A DNA stretch of 30,857 nucleotides from an uncultured Clostridia bacterium (GTDB taxonomy: Bacteria; Bacillota; Clostridia; Christensenellales; Aristaeellaceae): assembly GCA_937907055.1 (NCBI GenBank), contig CALCTW010000022.1, positions 1-30,857 of the forward strand, given 5' to 3'. A program made the translations under genes and the position numbers. Below the pieces are notes generated by a model. The model worked only from the letters and a program-made list of their open reading frames with translations, did not search any database and was not told the DNA's origin. Positions 15,854-24,313 of this stretch are shown here, piece after piece (position 1 is the stretch's first letter; each line of letters opens with the position of its first letter).

Positions 15854-17665
15854 TTACGCGGCTTCAAACTGACTGTTGTACAGCTGAGCGTAGAAGCCTT
15901 CCTGCCTCAGCAGTTCCTCATGCGTGCCGGATTCCACGATATCGCCGTCCCGCATGACCAGGATCTTATCAGCGTTTTTGATCGTGGACAGACGATGCGC
16001 GATCACAAAGGAGGTTCTGCCCACCGTCAGCGCGTCCATGGCCTTCTGGATCTGCACCTCCGTTCTCGTATCCACGGAGGAGGTGGCTTCGTCCAGGATC
16101 AGCATGGGCGCGTTCTCGATCATCGCTCTCGCGATCGTCATCAGCTGCTTCTGACCCACAGACAGGCTCACGCTTTCATCCAGCACGGTATCCAGTCCCT
16201 GCGGGAGCGCGTGCACAAAGTGCGCGAGCCCCACCGCCCTGCAGGCCGCCATCAGCTGTTCATCGGTGATCCCCTGCCTGCCGTAGGAGAGGTTATCACG
16301 CACCGAGCCCTCAAAGAGCCACGTTTCCTGCAGCACCATTCCAAACAGGTCATGGACCTCTTCGCGCTTCATCCGCGCGATATCGACACCGTCGATCCTG
16401 ATCGCGCCGCTGTTCAATTCATAAAACCGCATCAGCAGGTTGACCATCGTGGTCTTTCCGGCGCCCGTAGGCCCGACGATGGCCACCTTCTGTCCGGGCA
16501 GGATATGTTCACTGAAATCGTGAATGATCTCCTTGTCCGGCGTATAGCCGAAGCGCACATGATCAAATTCCACTTCTCCGCGGATGTTCTGCAGTCTGCG
16601 GGGCTTTTCTGTTTCATCCTGCATCTCACCGGCTTCAAGGAAATCAAACACACGTTCCGAAGCCGCGGCGGTGGATTGCAGACTTGTGGCAGCCTGCGCC
16701 AGCTGCGAAAGCGGAGAAGTAAACTGGCGGACATAGACCATAAAGGCAACGATGACACCAAAGTCAGTCAGATCATTCATGGTGAGGAGCGCGCCGGTCA
16801 CGCAGACGGCCACATAGCCGAAATTGCCCACAAAGCCCATGAACGGCTGCATCAGGCCGGAAAGGAACTGGGATTTCCAGTTGTTTTCACGCATCTTACC
16901 GTTGATGCTGTCAAATTCCTTCTTTTCTGCCTTTTCGGCATTGAACAGTTTGACCACATGCTGACCGGTATAGACTTCCTCCACATGGCCGTTCATTTTA
17001 CCCAGCCACATCTGCCTCGCGGTAAAGTACTTCTGCGTGCGTTTCATGATCTGCCCCATGAACATAAAACCGATCAGGGACGAAGCGATCGCTACCAGCG
17101 CCATGATCCAGTTGGTGTAGAACATCATAACGATGGAACCGATGAACATGGTGACCGCGCTGATCATGGAGGTGACGCTCTGATGCATGGTCTGGCCGAT
17201 CATATCCACATCATTGGTCACGCGCGAGAGCACATCGCCTGTGCTGGTCGTATGGAAATATCCCACCGGCAGACGGCCGATCTTCGCGGAGATCGCTCCC
17301 CTCAGCCCTTTATTCACCTTCTGTGTCACGATGGTCATGATCACGCCCGTCACAAAGCTCAGCACCGCGCCGGACGCGTACAGCCCGACCATCAGCCAGA
17401 TGACCCCCATGATGCTCTCCATGTCGATCACACCGGCAAGGCCTTCTGTCAGGATGTTTGTGATCTTTCTCAGCTGATCCGGGCCCAGCAGGCGCAGGAC
17501 CACGCCCAGCATATCGCAGATCAGCGCGATCGCGATGATCTTCATATACGGCTTGCAATAACCGGTCAGCTTTGCGATCGCTGATCTGAAATCCTTTGGC
17601 TTTTCGGCAATCTTTCCCCGGCCTCCGTGCATACCGGCCATCCGGGCGGTTCTCTTTTCACTCAT
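15854..17665 (-). CDS. ABC exporter half-transporter, canonical ATPase site subunit
   Basis: Membrane exporter subunit of 603 aa: type IV ABC transmembrane domain (about 40-340) then a nucleotide-binding domain. Walker A GPTGAGKTT is at 398-406, Walker B ILDEATSSVD with catalytic Glu E526, and switch His H557 in VIAHRLST. The signature is LSVGQ (501-505) rather than LSGGQ. It overlaps the end of the upstream exporter gene by 4 bp (ATGA) and has an AAGGAGG site inside that gene, so the two are translated together. With its partner it should form a heterodimeric multidrug- or peptide-type exporter like TM287/288 or LmrCD. The cargo cannot be predicted. Confidence 0.93.
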   Translation of the reverse strand: MSEKRTARMAGMHGGRGKIAEKPKDFRSAIAKLTGYCKPYMKIIAIALICDMLGVVLRLLGPDQLRKITNILTEGLAGVIDMESIMGVIWLMVGLYASGAVLSFVTGVIMTIVTQKVNKGLRGAISAKIGRLPVGYFHTTSTGDVLSRVTNDVDMIGQTMHQSVTSMISAVTMFIGSIVMMFYTNWIMALVAIASSLIGFMFMGQIMKRTQKYFTARQMWLGKMNGHVEEVYTGQHVVKLFNAEKAEKKEFDSINGKMRENNWKSQFLSGLMQPFMGFVGNFGYVAVCVTGALLTMNDLTDFGVIVAFMVYVRQFTSPLSQLAQAATSLQSTAAASERVFDFLEAGEMQDETEKPRRLQNIRGEVEFDHVRFGYTPDKEIIHDFSEHILPGQKVAIVGPTGAGKTTMVNLLMRFYELNSGAIRIDGVDIARMKREEVHDLFGMVLQETWLFEGSVRDNLSYGRQGITDEQLMAACRAVGLAHFVHALPQGLDTVLDESVSLSVGQKQLMTIARAMIENAPMLILDEATSSVDTRTEVQIQKAMDALTVGRTSFVIAHRLSTIKNADKILVMRDGDIVESGTHEELLRQEGFYAQLYNSQFEAA

Positions 17666-19431
17666 GCGCCCAGTTCCTCCTTTGACAGCTGAGAATAGGC
17701 GATCTCCTGATAGGTACTGCAGTTTTTCATCAGTTCCTGATGCGTGCCGTTCCCCACGATCTCGCCGTCCTCGATCACCAGAATGCGGTCCGCGTCCATG
17801 ATGGTGCCGATCCGCTGCGCGACAATGATATTCGTCACGCCGCTGCTCTGCTTCTTCAGCGCGGCGCGGAGAACACGATCGGTCCTGTAGTCCAGCGCGG
17901 AGAAGGAATCGTCAAACACCATGATCTCCGCCTTCTTGGCCAATGCCCGCGCGATGGAAAGGCGCTGCTTCTGCCCGCCGGAGAAGTTGCTGCCGTTCTG
18001 GCTCACATTCCCTTCGTAGCCCACTTCCTCTGTCTCCACAAATTCCTTCGCCTGCGCGATCTCGGCAGCCCTGCGCAGTTCTTCTTCCGATATCGTTTCC
18101 TGACCATAGCCGATGTTTTCCGCTACCGTACCGGCAAACAGGAACGCCTTCTGCGGCACAAAGCCGATCTTGTCGCGCAGGGCTTTTCGGTCATATTCCC
18201 TTACATCGATCCCGTCCACCAACACCTGTCCCTCACACGCGTCATACATTCGGGGGATCAGATTGATGATGGTGCTCTTGCCGGAACCGGTCGCGCCGAT
18301 CAGCGCCACCGTTTCACCATGATGGGCGGAAAAGCTGATGTGATGGATCACATTTTCTCCGCTGTCCTGATAGCGGAAGGATACATCCTTAAACTCGACC
18401 TCGCCCTTCAGATCCGGCGCGCCCTCGGTTTTCGTGCCGTTCTTCATACGCGGCACGGTGCTCAGCACCTCATTCAGACGGCGCGCTGATACAGATACAC
18501 GGGGCAGCATGATAAAGATCATGACCAGCATCAGGAAGGCCATGATGACCTGCATGGCGTAGTTGATAAACACCACCATGTCCGAAAAGACCGCGACGCG
18601 CTCCATGGCGGAGGCCATGCTTGTGATCGCGATATTGCTGATCAGCACCGCGCCGATCCAGTAAATGCCCAGTGTCAGGCCGTTCAGCGCCAGATTCAGG
18701 CCGGGCATCATCACATTCATGGCCAGCTGCGCCTGCAGCTGTGTCCGGGTCAGCTCCTCGTTGGCCGCGGCAAACTTACCTTCCTGATATTCCTCCGCGT
18801 TGTAGGCGCGAACGACCAGCAGACCATTCAGGCTCTCACGGGTCACGCGGTTGAGATTATCGGTCAATGCCTGCATCTTTTTGAAACGCGGCACGGCATA
18901 GATCATCACAAACGCCAGCAGCACGCACACAAAGGCGATCACGCCGCCGGTCAGCGCTGTCCACTGCCAGTTCTTTGTGCTGATCTTCTGCAGCGCGATC
19001 ACCGCGGTGATCGGCGCCTTGATGAGCAGTGTCATGCCCATCACCACAAACATCTGCACCTGCGTGATATCGTTGGTGGAACGGGTGATCAGGCTGGCGG
19101 TGGAAAAGTGATTCATCTCTTCATCCGAGAAGGACATGACCTTGTTATAAATGCCCTCCCGCAGCTTGTAGGAAAATCGTGAGGCGATCTGAGCGGATAA
19201 AAAGCCCATCGCCACTGCCAGGATCAGCGATCCCAACGCGCAGAGCATCATCTTGCCGCCGGCTGCCCATACTTCGGACATGGCATCGACCTTGGTATTC
19301 ACCAGTGTCGTGATCTCCGACATGTATTCCGGCAATGTCAGATCCAGTTGGACCTGTCCCACGATACACACAACGGCCAGCAGGATCATGAGCCATTCCC
19401 GGCCGCGCATGTATTTCATTATCCTGACCAT
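17662..19431 (-). CDS. ABC exporter half-transporter, degenerate ATPase site subunit
   Basis: First gene of the exporter pair, 589 aa. Six predicted membrane helices (about 12-310) precede the nucleotide-binding domain: Walker A GATGSGKST (379-387), signature FSGGQ (483-487), Walker B IMVFDDSFSALD with D508 where the catalytic Glu should be, and Q539 in IVAQRIGT in place of the switch His. These changes mark the degenerate subunit of heterodimeric exporters. Its Walker motifs pair with the partner's altered LSVGQ to form the non-hydrolytic site, while its intact FSGGQ completes the active site. GAGGAGGG precedes ATG 19431. Expression is likely controlled by the divergent TetR gene. Confidence 0.93.
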   Translation of the reverse strand: MVRIMKYMRGREWLMILLAVVCIVGQVQLDLTLPEYMSEITTLVNTKVDAMSEVWAAGGKMMLCALGSLILAVAMGFLSAQIASRFSYKLREGIYNKVMSFSDEEMNHFSTASLITRSTNDITQVQMFVVMGMTLLIKAPITAVIALQKISTKNWQWTALTGGVIAFVCVLLAFVMIYAVPRFKKMQALTDNLNRVTRESLNGLLVVRAYNAEEYQEGKFAAANEELTRTQLQAQLAMNVMMPGLNLALNGLTLGIYWIGAVLISNIAITSMASAMERVAVFSDMVVFINYAMQVIMAFLMLVMIFIMLPRVSVSARRLNEVLSTVPRMKNGTKTEGAPDLKGEVEFKDVSFRYQDSGENVIHHISFSAHHGETVALIGATGSGKSTIINLIPRMYDACEGQVLVDGIDVREYDRKALRDKIGFVPQKAFLFAGTVAENIGYGQETISEEELRRAAEIAQAKEFVETEEVGYEGNVSQNGSNFSGGQKQRLSIARALAKKAEIMVFDDSFSALDYRTDRVLRAALKKQSSGVTNIIVAQRIGTIMDADRILVIEDGEIVGNGTHQELMKNCSTYQEIAYSQLSKEELGA

Positions 19432-19551
19432 AAAGTATATTCCCTCCTCATTGATTGATGACACATTGATCCAAAGGTACATCGGAATATATTTCATCCC
19501 CGTAAAATCATCCGCCCGTTTTGCTTGAAAACACAGCAGGATACCATTATA

Positions 19552-19585
19552 ATAATATGCGACGATTGTTCATTATTCAATCATC
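19552..19585 (-). promoter_or_regulatory. Predicted ABC exporter promoter with overlapping TetR-type operator
   Basis: On the minus strand TTGAAT (19580-19575), 17-bp spacer and TATTAT (19557-19552). An inverted repeat GACGATTG (19561-19568), 9-bp spacer, CAATCATC (19578-19585; 7 of 8 bases pair) covers the -35 and most of the spacer, where a repressor would block polymerase. Confidence 0.55.
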
Positions 19586-19659
19586 GATTGTTATCTGCCG
19601 TATGATATGCGACACTTCCGAAAAAGTGTTCAATATCCGGAAAGGAAAGAGAGGCTCTG

Positions 19660-20196
19660 ATGCCTAAAAAAGAAGATCTGAGGGTCATAAAGACAAAGGC
19701 AGGCATCCGTCAGGCGTTTCTTGAATTGTGTCAGAAGAAGCCGGTCAGCAAAATCACTGTCACCGAGCTCGCGCAGGCTGCCATGATCAACAAGGGCACC
19801 TTCTATCTGCATTACAATGACATCTACGCGCTTTATCTTGACGTAGCCAAGGAAACCTGTCTCGGTCTCCTCAACCTCATCGATGACTATTCCCTGTTTT
19901 TATCAGCGCCCGATGAATTCATCCGGCGGTGGTATACGGCCAATCACGATCACAACCTTTCCGAGGTCTTTCCTCATTACACGCCTGTTGAGCTTGGCTT
20001 TCAGCTTCCTGTTTTTGTTGTGAACGAGTTCAAAAGCAGGATCTACGCCGCGAATCCGATCGAACAGAGTCTGGAAAACGAGATCAAACTCGACTGCATT
20101 GCCTGTGACCTGATGGTGGCCGGTTTCCCCCATTACCTGAGAGACCCCGAAGACACGATCCGCACCATGGCCGGCATCATCGAGCGCAGCTTTTAA
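19660..20196 (+). CDS. TetR/AcrR-family transcriptional regulator
   Basis: Regulator of 178 aa. The N-terminal helix-turn-helix is clear: IRQAFLELCQKKPVSKITVT then ELAQAAMINKGTFYLHYND (16-54), the TetR recognition pattern with GTFYxHY. The C-terminal ligand-binding part is short and unremarkable. GAGAGG lies upstream of the ATG. It is transcribed divergently from the ABC exporter pair with a 228-bp shared region that holds an inverted repeat over the exporter promoter. The obvious inference is ligand-relieved repression of the exporter, but this is inferred from layout only. Confidence 0.92.
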   Translation: MPKKEDLRVIKTKAGIRQAFLELCQKKPVSKITVTELAQAAMINKGTFYLHYNDIYALYLDVAKETCLGLLNLIDDYSLFLSAPDEFIRRWYTANHDHNLSEVFPHYTPVELGFQLPVFVVNEFKSRIYAANPIEQSLENEIKLDCIACDLMVAGFPHYLRDPEDTIRTMAGIIERSF

Positions 20197-20241
20197 ATCA
20201 GGAAATACACAGGAAAGACGGTCCTGTATCCGCCCTGATGA

Positions 20242-20270
20242 TTGTCCGCGCCAACTGCCCGTGCTATAAT
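20242..20270 (+). promoter_or_regulatory. Predicted promoter of the serine hydrolase-amidase operon
   Basis: TTGTCC (20242-20247), 17-bp spacer and TATAAT (20265-20270) with extended TGC, about 50 bp before the start codon. Confidence 0.7.
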
Positions 20271-20319
20271 GCAGACTGTTGCGTCTCCCTGCATACCAAT
20301 GAATGAAAGGTGTATTCCC

Positions 20320-21468
20320 ATGCGCGTCAAAACGATCCTGTCATGCTTACTGATCTGCGTTTTTTTCGCTTCCCTCCTGCCTTCCGCTGCTCTGGGGGAG
20401 GATTTTGCCGCCTACGCCGAGCCGCGTTTTGAGCGCAGAGGCGTTGTCGGCGGCGCCGTGATCATCAGCCGGAACGGCGAAGTGCTTTGCTCCTACGCCT
20501 ATGGGTGGGCAAACGTCAGCCGCACCCGGCCTGTCACGCTGGACACATGCTTCCGTATCGCCTCTGTCACAAAACTGGTCACGACCATCGGTCTTGTCAA
20601 GCTGATGGAGGAAAACAACCTTTCCTACGATACCGATATCAGCGATATTCTGGGCTATACGGCCCGCAATCCCGCTTTCCCGGACACCCCCATCACCGTG
20701 CGCAATGTGCTCACACACACCACCGGCCTTGTGACCGGCTTCAGCTTCCATCCCACCTGGGATCAGCTGCCGGTCGAGAACCGTTACTTCGATCCCAATG
20801 TAGAAGCCGGCACCAAATACATTTACGCCAATTTCAACGGCGGCCTGATGGGCGCGATGATCGAGGCGCTGAGCGGTCAGAGCCTGAACACCTACATGAC
20901 CGAAAATGTGTTTGAGCCGCTCGGTATCAACGCGGCTTATCATCCGGGCCTGCTGAAGGATCAGAGCAGCGTGGCCAACCGTATGACCAATGACGGTCAT
21001 ACCTTCGCAACAGCCGACGCGGAGATCGCCACGCTTCCCGATTACAACGATGTATGCGATCCCGTAAATAACACGGATATCTCCGTGGGCGGCTTATACA
21101 TCAGCGCGAATGGGATGAACCGGCTCATCACCATGCTGCAGCTGGGCGGCACCGTTGACGGCATTCAGATCCTGCCGGAGGGCACGGTCGAAAAGATGAT
21201 GGCATGTCAGGTGTTTGAGGGCAGCAGCGTGTATGTGGACGCCGAATACGCGCTGGGGCTCGCGCGGGTGTATAAAATGCCCGGCGGCACGTGGTACGGG
21301 CATCAGGGGCGCAGGGACGGCCTGACGAGCAATATGTACTTCCAGCCCGATACCGGCCTTACCGTCTCTGTGATCGCGAACGGATACGAAGCCATGAGCG
21401 AAAACAAAGTGGTGACGATCGCGAGAGCCTTTATGGAATACGCCTATGAACACTTCGCGAAAGAATAA
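20320..21468 (+). CDS. Secreted serine hydrolase of the class C beta-lactamase / PBP4* family
   Basis: Predicted secreted penicillin-recognising hydrolase of 382 aa. A signal peptide (1-26, ILSCLLICVFFASLLPSAALG) is followed by SVTK (S82-K85, nucleophile and base), YAN (169-171, second active-site motif) and a GHQGRRDG segment near 350 in the place of the KTG-like third motif. This family includes D-aminopeptidases, esterases and peptidoglycan-active enzymes; true beta-lactamase activity is not implied. GAAAGG is 9 nt upstream of ATG 20320. The stop codon directly abuts the open frame of the amidase gene, so the two are probably one operon with a shared cell-wall role. Confidence 0.88.
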   Translation: MRVKTILSCLLICVFFASLLPSAALGEDFAAYAEPRFERRGVVGGAVIISRNGEVLCSYAYGWANVSRTRPVTLDTCFRIASVTKLVTTIGLVKLMEENNLSYDTDISDILGYTARNPAFPDTPITVRNVLTHTTGLVTGFSFHPTWDQLPVENRYFDPNVEAGTKYIYANFNGGLMGAMIEALSGQSLNTYMTENVFEPLGINAAYHPGLLKDQSSVANRMTNDGHTFATADAEIATLPDYNDVCDPVNNTDISVGGLYISANGMNRLITMLQLGGTVDGIQILPEGTVEKMMACQVFEGSSVYVDAEYALGLARVYKMPGGTWYGHQGRRDGLTSNMYFQPDTGLTVSVIANGYEAMSENKVVTIARAFMEYAYEHFAKE

Positions 21469-21495
21469 ATGATCAATATGAAGGAGACTGAAACA

Positions 21496-22515
21496 ATGAA
21501 AAAAGCTGCCGTTCTGCTCATTGCTCTCATCCTGATGATGAGTACCTTCTGCCTGGCCGACGAAGCGGTCACCTATGTCAAGACCATCAACTGCACACCG
21601 GTCTATAAGGGCGTTGATTTCTCCTTTGACGCGCCCGGTCACGAAATGATCATCGTCACCTATAAGTCCAGTCAGGAAAGCGGTCAGTTTCTGCTGGCAG
21701 GAAATGACGGCAGCTTCACCGGACACCTCAGCATGCCGATGACCTACAGCGGCTCCAATGTTTATATCACGCTGACAAGCATGAACGGACGCGTGCTGAA
21801 TGAGAAGTACAATACCAGAACGCTGGTGCCGGAGCCCGAAGCCGGCCCGCGGCAGGAAGGCCGTCTGAGCGGCATCACCGTCTGCATCGATCCCGGTCAC
21901 AGCGCCAACTGCCCCTCCGGCAGCGAGCCTGTCGGCCCCGGTCTGGAAGGCAGAAAGGCGCTTGAGACCGGCATGGCCCAGGGGATCCAGACCCGCCGCA
22001 TGGAGAGCGTGGTCAATCTGGAGATCGCGTTCGTCCTGCGTGATGTGCTGCTGGCGCAGGGCGCGAATGTGGTCATGACCCGCACCACCGAGAGCGCGAG
22101 CCTCAGTAATCTGGACCGCTGCGCGATCGCCGAAGAAGGCGGCGCGGACATCATGCTGCGTCTGCACTGCAACCTGACCGAGCCCGCCTACACCACCGGC
22201 ATCCAGATCTATGCCCCCAAGAGCAGCGATTACGCGAAGGCGCTGGGCAGCACAGAGGAATGGAACCGCTGGTGCGATATGATGCTGAATTCCATGAAGG
22301 ACGCCACCGGCTGCAAAAAGGGCGGTACCTGCCTTACCAACCAGTATACCGGCAACAACTGGGCCAAGATGCCCTGCTTCCTGGTAGAAATGGGCTACAT
22401 GAGCAATCCGGGCGAAGATATGCTGCTGAGCGAGCCCTGGTATCAGCAGGGGCTTGCGGAGGGCATGGCGGACGGCTGCTACCTGATCTGTCAGGATCGC
22501 GGTCTCCTGAATTAA
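21496..22515 (+). CDS. Secreted N-acetylmuramoyl-L-alanine amidase (Amidase_3)
   Basis: Zinc amidase of 339 aa that cleaves the bond between MurNAc and L-Ala in peptidoglycan. It has a signal peptide (1-21), an N-terminal beta-rich domain of about 100 residues that I do not recognise, and an Amidase_3 catalytic domain (125-339). Zinc ligands are H135 in CIDPGH, E170 in RRMESVVNLE and H224 in LRLHCN; catalytic E298 lies in FLVEMGYMSN. AAGGAG about 9 nt upstream sets the start at 21496 rather than 21469. It lies 27 bp after the serine hydrolase gene and ends in a strong terminator. Confidence 0.93.
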   Translation: MKKAAVLLIALILMMSTFCLADEAVTYVKTINCTPVYKGVDFSFDAPGHEMIIVTYKSSQESGQFLLAGNDGSFTGHLSMPMTYSGSNVYITLTSMNGRVLNEKYNTRTLVPEPEAGPRQEGRLSGITVCIDPGHSANCPSGSEPVGPGLEGRKALETGMAQGIQTRRMESVVNLEIAFVLRDVLLAQGANVVMTRTTESASLSNLDRCAIAEEGGADIMLRLHCNLTEPAYTTGIQIYAPKSSDYAKALGSTEEWNRWCDMMLNSMKDATGCKKGGTCLTNQYTGNNWAKMPCFLVEMGYMSNPGEDMLLSEPWYQQGLAEGMADGCYLICQDRGLLN

Positions 22516-22561
22516 TGTACCATGACATCCGCGCAAAAATAAGTCAATAAACAGTCCTTGC

Positions 22562-22606
22562 CGGGCCGCGGCAGAGTTTCTCCTCTGCCGCGGCCCGATT
22601 TTTCTT
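22562..22606 (+). terminator. Strong intrinsic terminator after the amidase gene
   Basis: Perfect 15-bp GC-rich stem (22562-22576 with 22583-22597), 6-nt loop TTTCTC, then ATTTTTCTTT. Confidence 0.95.
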
Positions 22607-22678
22607 TGATGAGTGCTTTTCGAATGGAATCACGGTTCCGGGGCCTATGCATTCATCCGTTTCGCCCGTTTCGCGGGG

Positions 22679-22756
22679 GATCAGCATACAGTCGGATCAC
22701 TTTTTTTACATAGATCAGCATACAGTCGGATCTTTTTATTTGCATAGATCAGCATC
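22679..22756. repeat. Tandem 34-bp repeats upstream of the CHAP gene promoter
   Basis: GATCAGCATACAGTCGGATC occurs at 22679-22698 and 22713-22732, each followed by a T-tract and (A/G)CATA; a third partial copy GATCAGCATC is at 22747-22756. The third junction supplies the TTGCAT -35 of the predicted promoter. Confidence 0.85.
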
Positions 22757-22768
22757 CTTTGTTATAAT
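22740..22768 (+). promoter_or_regulatory. Predicted sigma-A promoter for the BspA/CHAP gene
   Basis: TTGCAT (22740-22745), 17-bp spacer and TATAAT (22763-22768). The roughly 125-nt leader that follows can form an AAGCAG/CTGCTT stem; it matches no riboswitch I know. Confidence 0.7.
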
Positions 22769-22896
22769 TGATCTGGAAAGCAGTTCAGGCGCACGGGGCC
22801 TGCTTCGGTGCTCCGGGCTCTCCTGATGACTTTTCCGTGCTCCATTTTTCAAACCGTATGGAAACTCAGACGATTGATTTCAAAGGATGGTCATTA

Positions 22897-24165
22897 ATGA
22901 AAGCATCAAAATGGTTATTTGTTCTCATACTGCTGTTATTATCGCTTTCCTTCAGCCTCACGGCCTCCGCGGATACGGTTCTGATCCCTCCGGTCAGTTC
23001 CATCGAAGCCGATACATTTCTGAATGACAGTTCGCTGGACGAAGTGATCATCAGCGACGGAACCGAGTCCATCGGCAGCAAAGCCTTCTCCGGCACAGCG
23101 CTTCAGAAGGTCACCATTCCCGCCTCCGTCACCTTGATCGCGGAGGACGCGTTTGACGGCTGCGATGATCTGCTGGCCTTCGTTGAAAAGGATTCTTACG
23201 CGTATGACTTCTGCGTCGCGCATGATATCCGCGTTTATATGCCCCTTACCGTCAGCCAGCAGTATCTTTCCGACGGTGTCATCACCCTCCCCTCCACCAC
23301 CCGATCCGGCACTGTATTCACGCTTGATATCGAGTGCCTTGACAGTTGGACCGTTGAGACCGAAAACGAGCCCGGCACCGAAACCTGGTTCAGGCTCAAT
23401 ACCACCTCCGGCACGGGCAGCAGCCGTATCAGTCTCACCGTCTCCTCTGTTCCCGGAAGCTACACCAATCTGACCGTCCGGGATCATTTCATCACGGATC
23501 TCATCTTTACCGGCGAACATGAACAGCTGACTGTTCCTGTCATGATCGTCAAAAATGACCCGTTCCCGAATACTTATCGCAACACGGGCGATTACAAAGA
23601 AGATCTGCTCGGTGTGGCGCTCACACAGGTGGGCTATCAGGGCAGCAATGCCTATGGGGATTATGACGGCATTGTGGACAAGGGCAACACCCCCGGAGAC
23701 CATGAGAAATACGGCCGTTATATGAACATCAGCGGCAATCCCTGGTGCGCCAGCTTCGTCAGCTGGTGCGCGTTCCAGGCCAATATTCCCAAATCCGTCC
23801 TCTACCCCACCACCTATGCCTTCCCCGGGGATTTCTCCTCCAAGGTGCGCAACGGCCCCCTGCGCTTCCCCTATTTCATCGGCGTTACCGATGCCATGGC
23901 GAAGAAGCATCCCTATCTGCTCAAAACCGGTATCTTTATGCAGCGTGATCAGTATACGCCCCGCCGCGGTGAGCTGATCTTCTTCCGCTGGCCCAACGCC
24001 AACTCCTCCACCGCCTTCTCCCATATCGGCATCGTGATGGATTTTGACGGCACCACGATCACCTATGTCGACGGCAACGGGGATTCCACCGATACCGTCA
24101 AGATCCGCACCATCGAGCAGACCGATAAATCCATCGCCGCCTATCTGTGGCTCTGGGATCAATAA
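22897..24165 (+). CDS. Secreted BspA-like repeat protein with C-terminal CHAP domain
   Basis: Secreted protein of 422 aa. After a signal peptide (1-25) come BspA-type leucine-rich repeats (about 30-115, with IEADTFLNDSSLDEVIISDG and IGSKAFSGTALQKVTIP), a beta-sandwich-like middle region (about 118-220) and a CHAP cysteine hydrolase domain (about 230-422). Catalytic residues are C284 in GNPWCASFVSW and H376 in FSHIGIVMD. CHAP enzymes are amidases or endopeptidases that cut peptidoglycan or related amides; BspA repeats usually mediate binding. AAAGGA precedes ATG 22897. It is the third consecutive envelope enzyme on this strand, but has its own promoter and terminator. Confidence 0.88.
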   Translation: MKASKWLFVLILLLLSLSFSLTASADTVLIPPVSSIEADTFLNDSSLDEVIISDGTESIGSKAFSGTALQKVTIPASVTLIAEDAFDGCDDLLAFVEKDSYAYDFCVAHDIRVYMPLTVSQQYLSDGVITLPSTTRSGTVFTLDIECLDSWTVETENEPGTETWFRLNTTSGTGSSRISLTVSSVPGSYTNLTVRDHFITDLIFTGEHEQLTVPVMIVKNDPFPNTYRNTGDYKEDLLGVALTQVGYQGSNAYGDYDGIVDKGNTPGDHEKYGRYMNISGNPWCASFVSWCAFQANIPKSVLYPTTYAFPGDFSSKVRNGPLRFPYFIGVTDAMAKKHPYLLKTGIFMQRDQYTPRRGELIFFRWPNANSSTAFSHIGIVMDFDGTTITYVDGNGDSTDTVKIRTIEQTDKSIAAYLWLWDQ

Positions 24166-24200
24166 ACCGGCTGATTCATATCATCAACAATATGCAAATC

Positions 24201-24243
24201 AAGAACGCTGTACACCGGCATGATGTACAGCGTTCTTTTTATT
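24201..24243 (+). terminator. Intrinsic terminator after the CHAP gene
   Basis: Perfect 13-bp stem AAGAACGCTGTAC (24201-24213) with GTACAGCGTTCTT (24225-24237), followed by a T-tract. Confidence 0.9.
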
Positions 24244-24313
24244 ATCTTCAGTTCCGCGGGATCACTCTGCAGATCCGCGCAATGCCGGTTCCCGATCCGG
24301 AACCGGATGATCC

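Noticed and set aside
15920..17584. 554-aa open frame on the plus strand opposite the ABC exporter gene
   Set aside because: Histidine- and glutamine-rich shadow of a well-supported ABC transporter gene; no recognisable domain and no ribosome binding site.
20320..21468. Antibiotic-resistance beta-lactamase
   Set aside because: SVTK and YAN motifs fit the broad serine hydrolase family, but the third motif is not a clean KTG and the amidase neighbour favours a cell-wall or peptide role.
21094..22536. 480-aa open frame opposite the amidase and serine hydrolase genes
   Set aside because: Spans two real genes and their junction antisense; no domain seen.
22769..22896. Riboswitch in the CHAP gene leader
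   Set aside because: A short stem can form, but no conserved core of a known riboswitch class was recognised.
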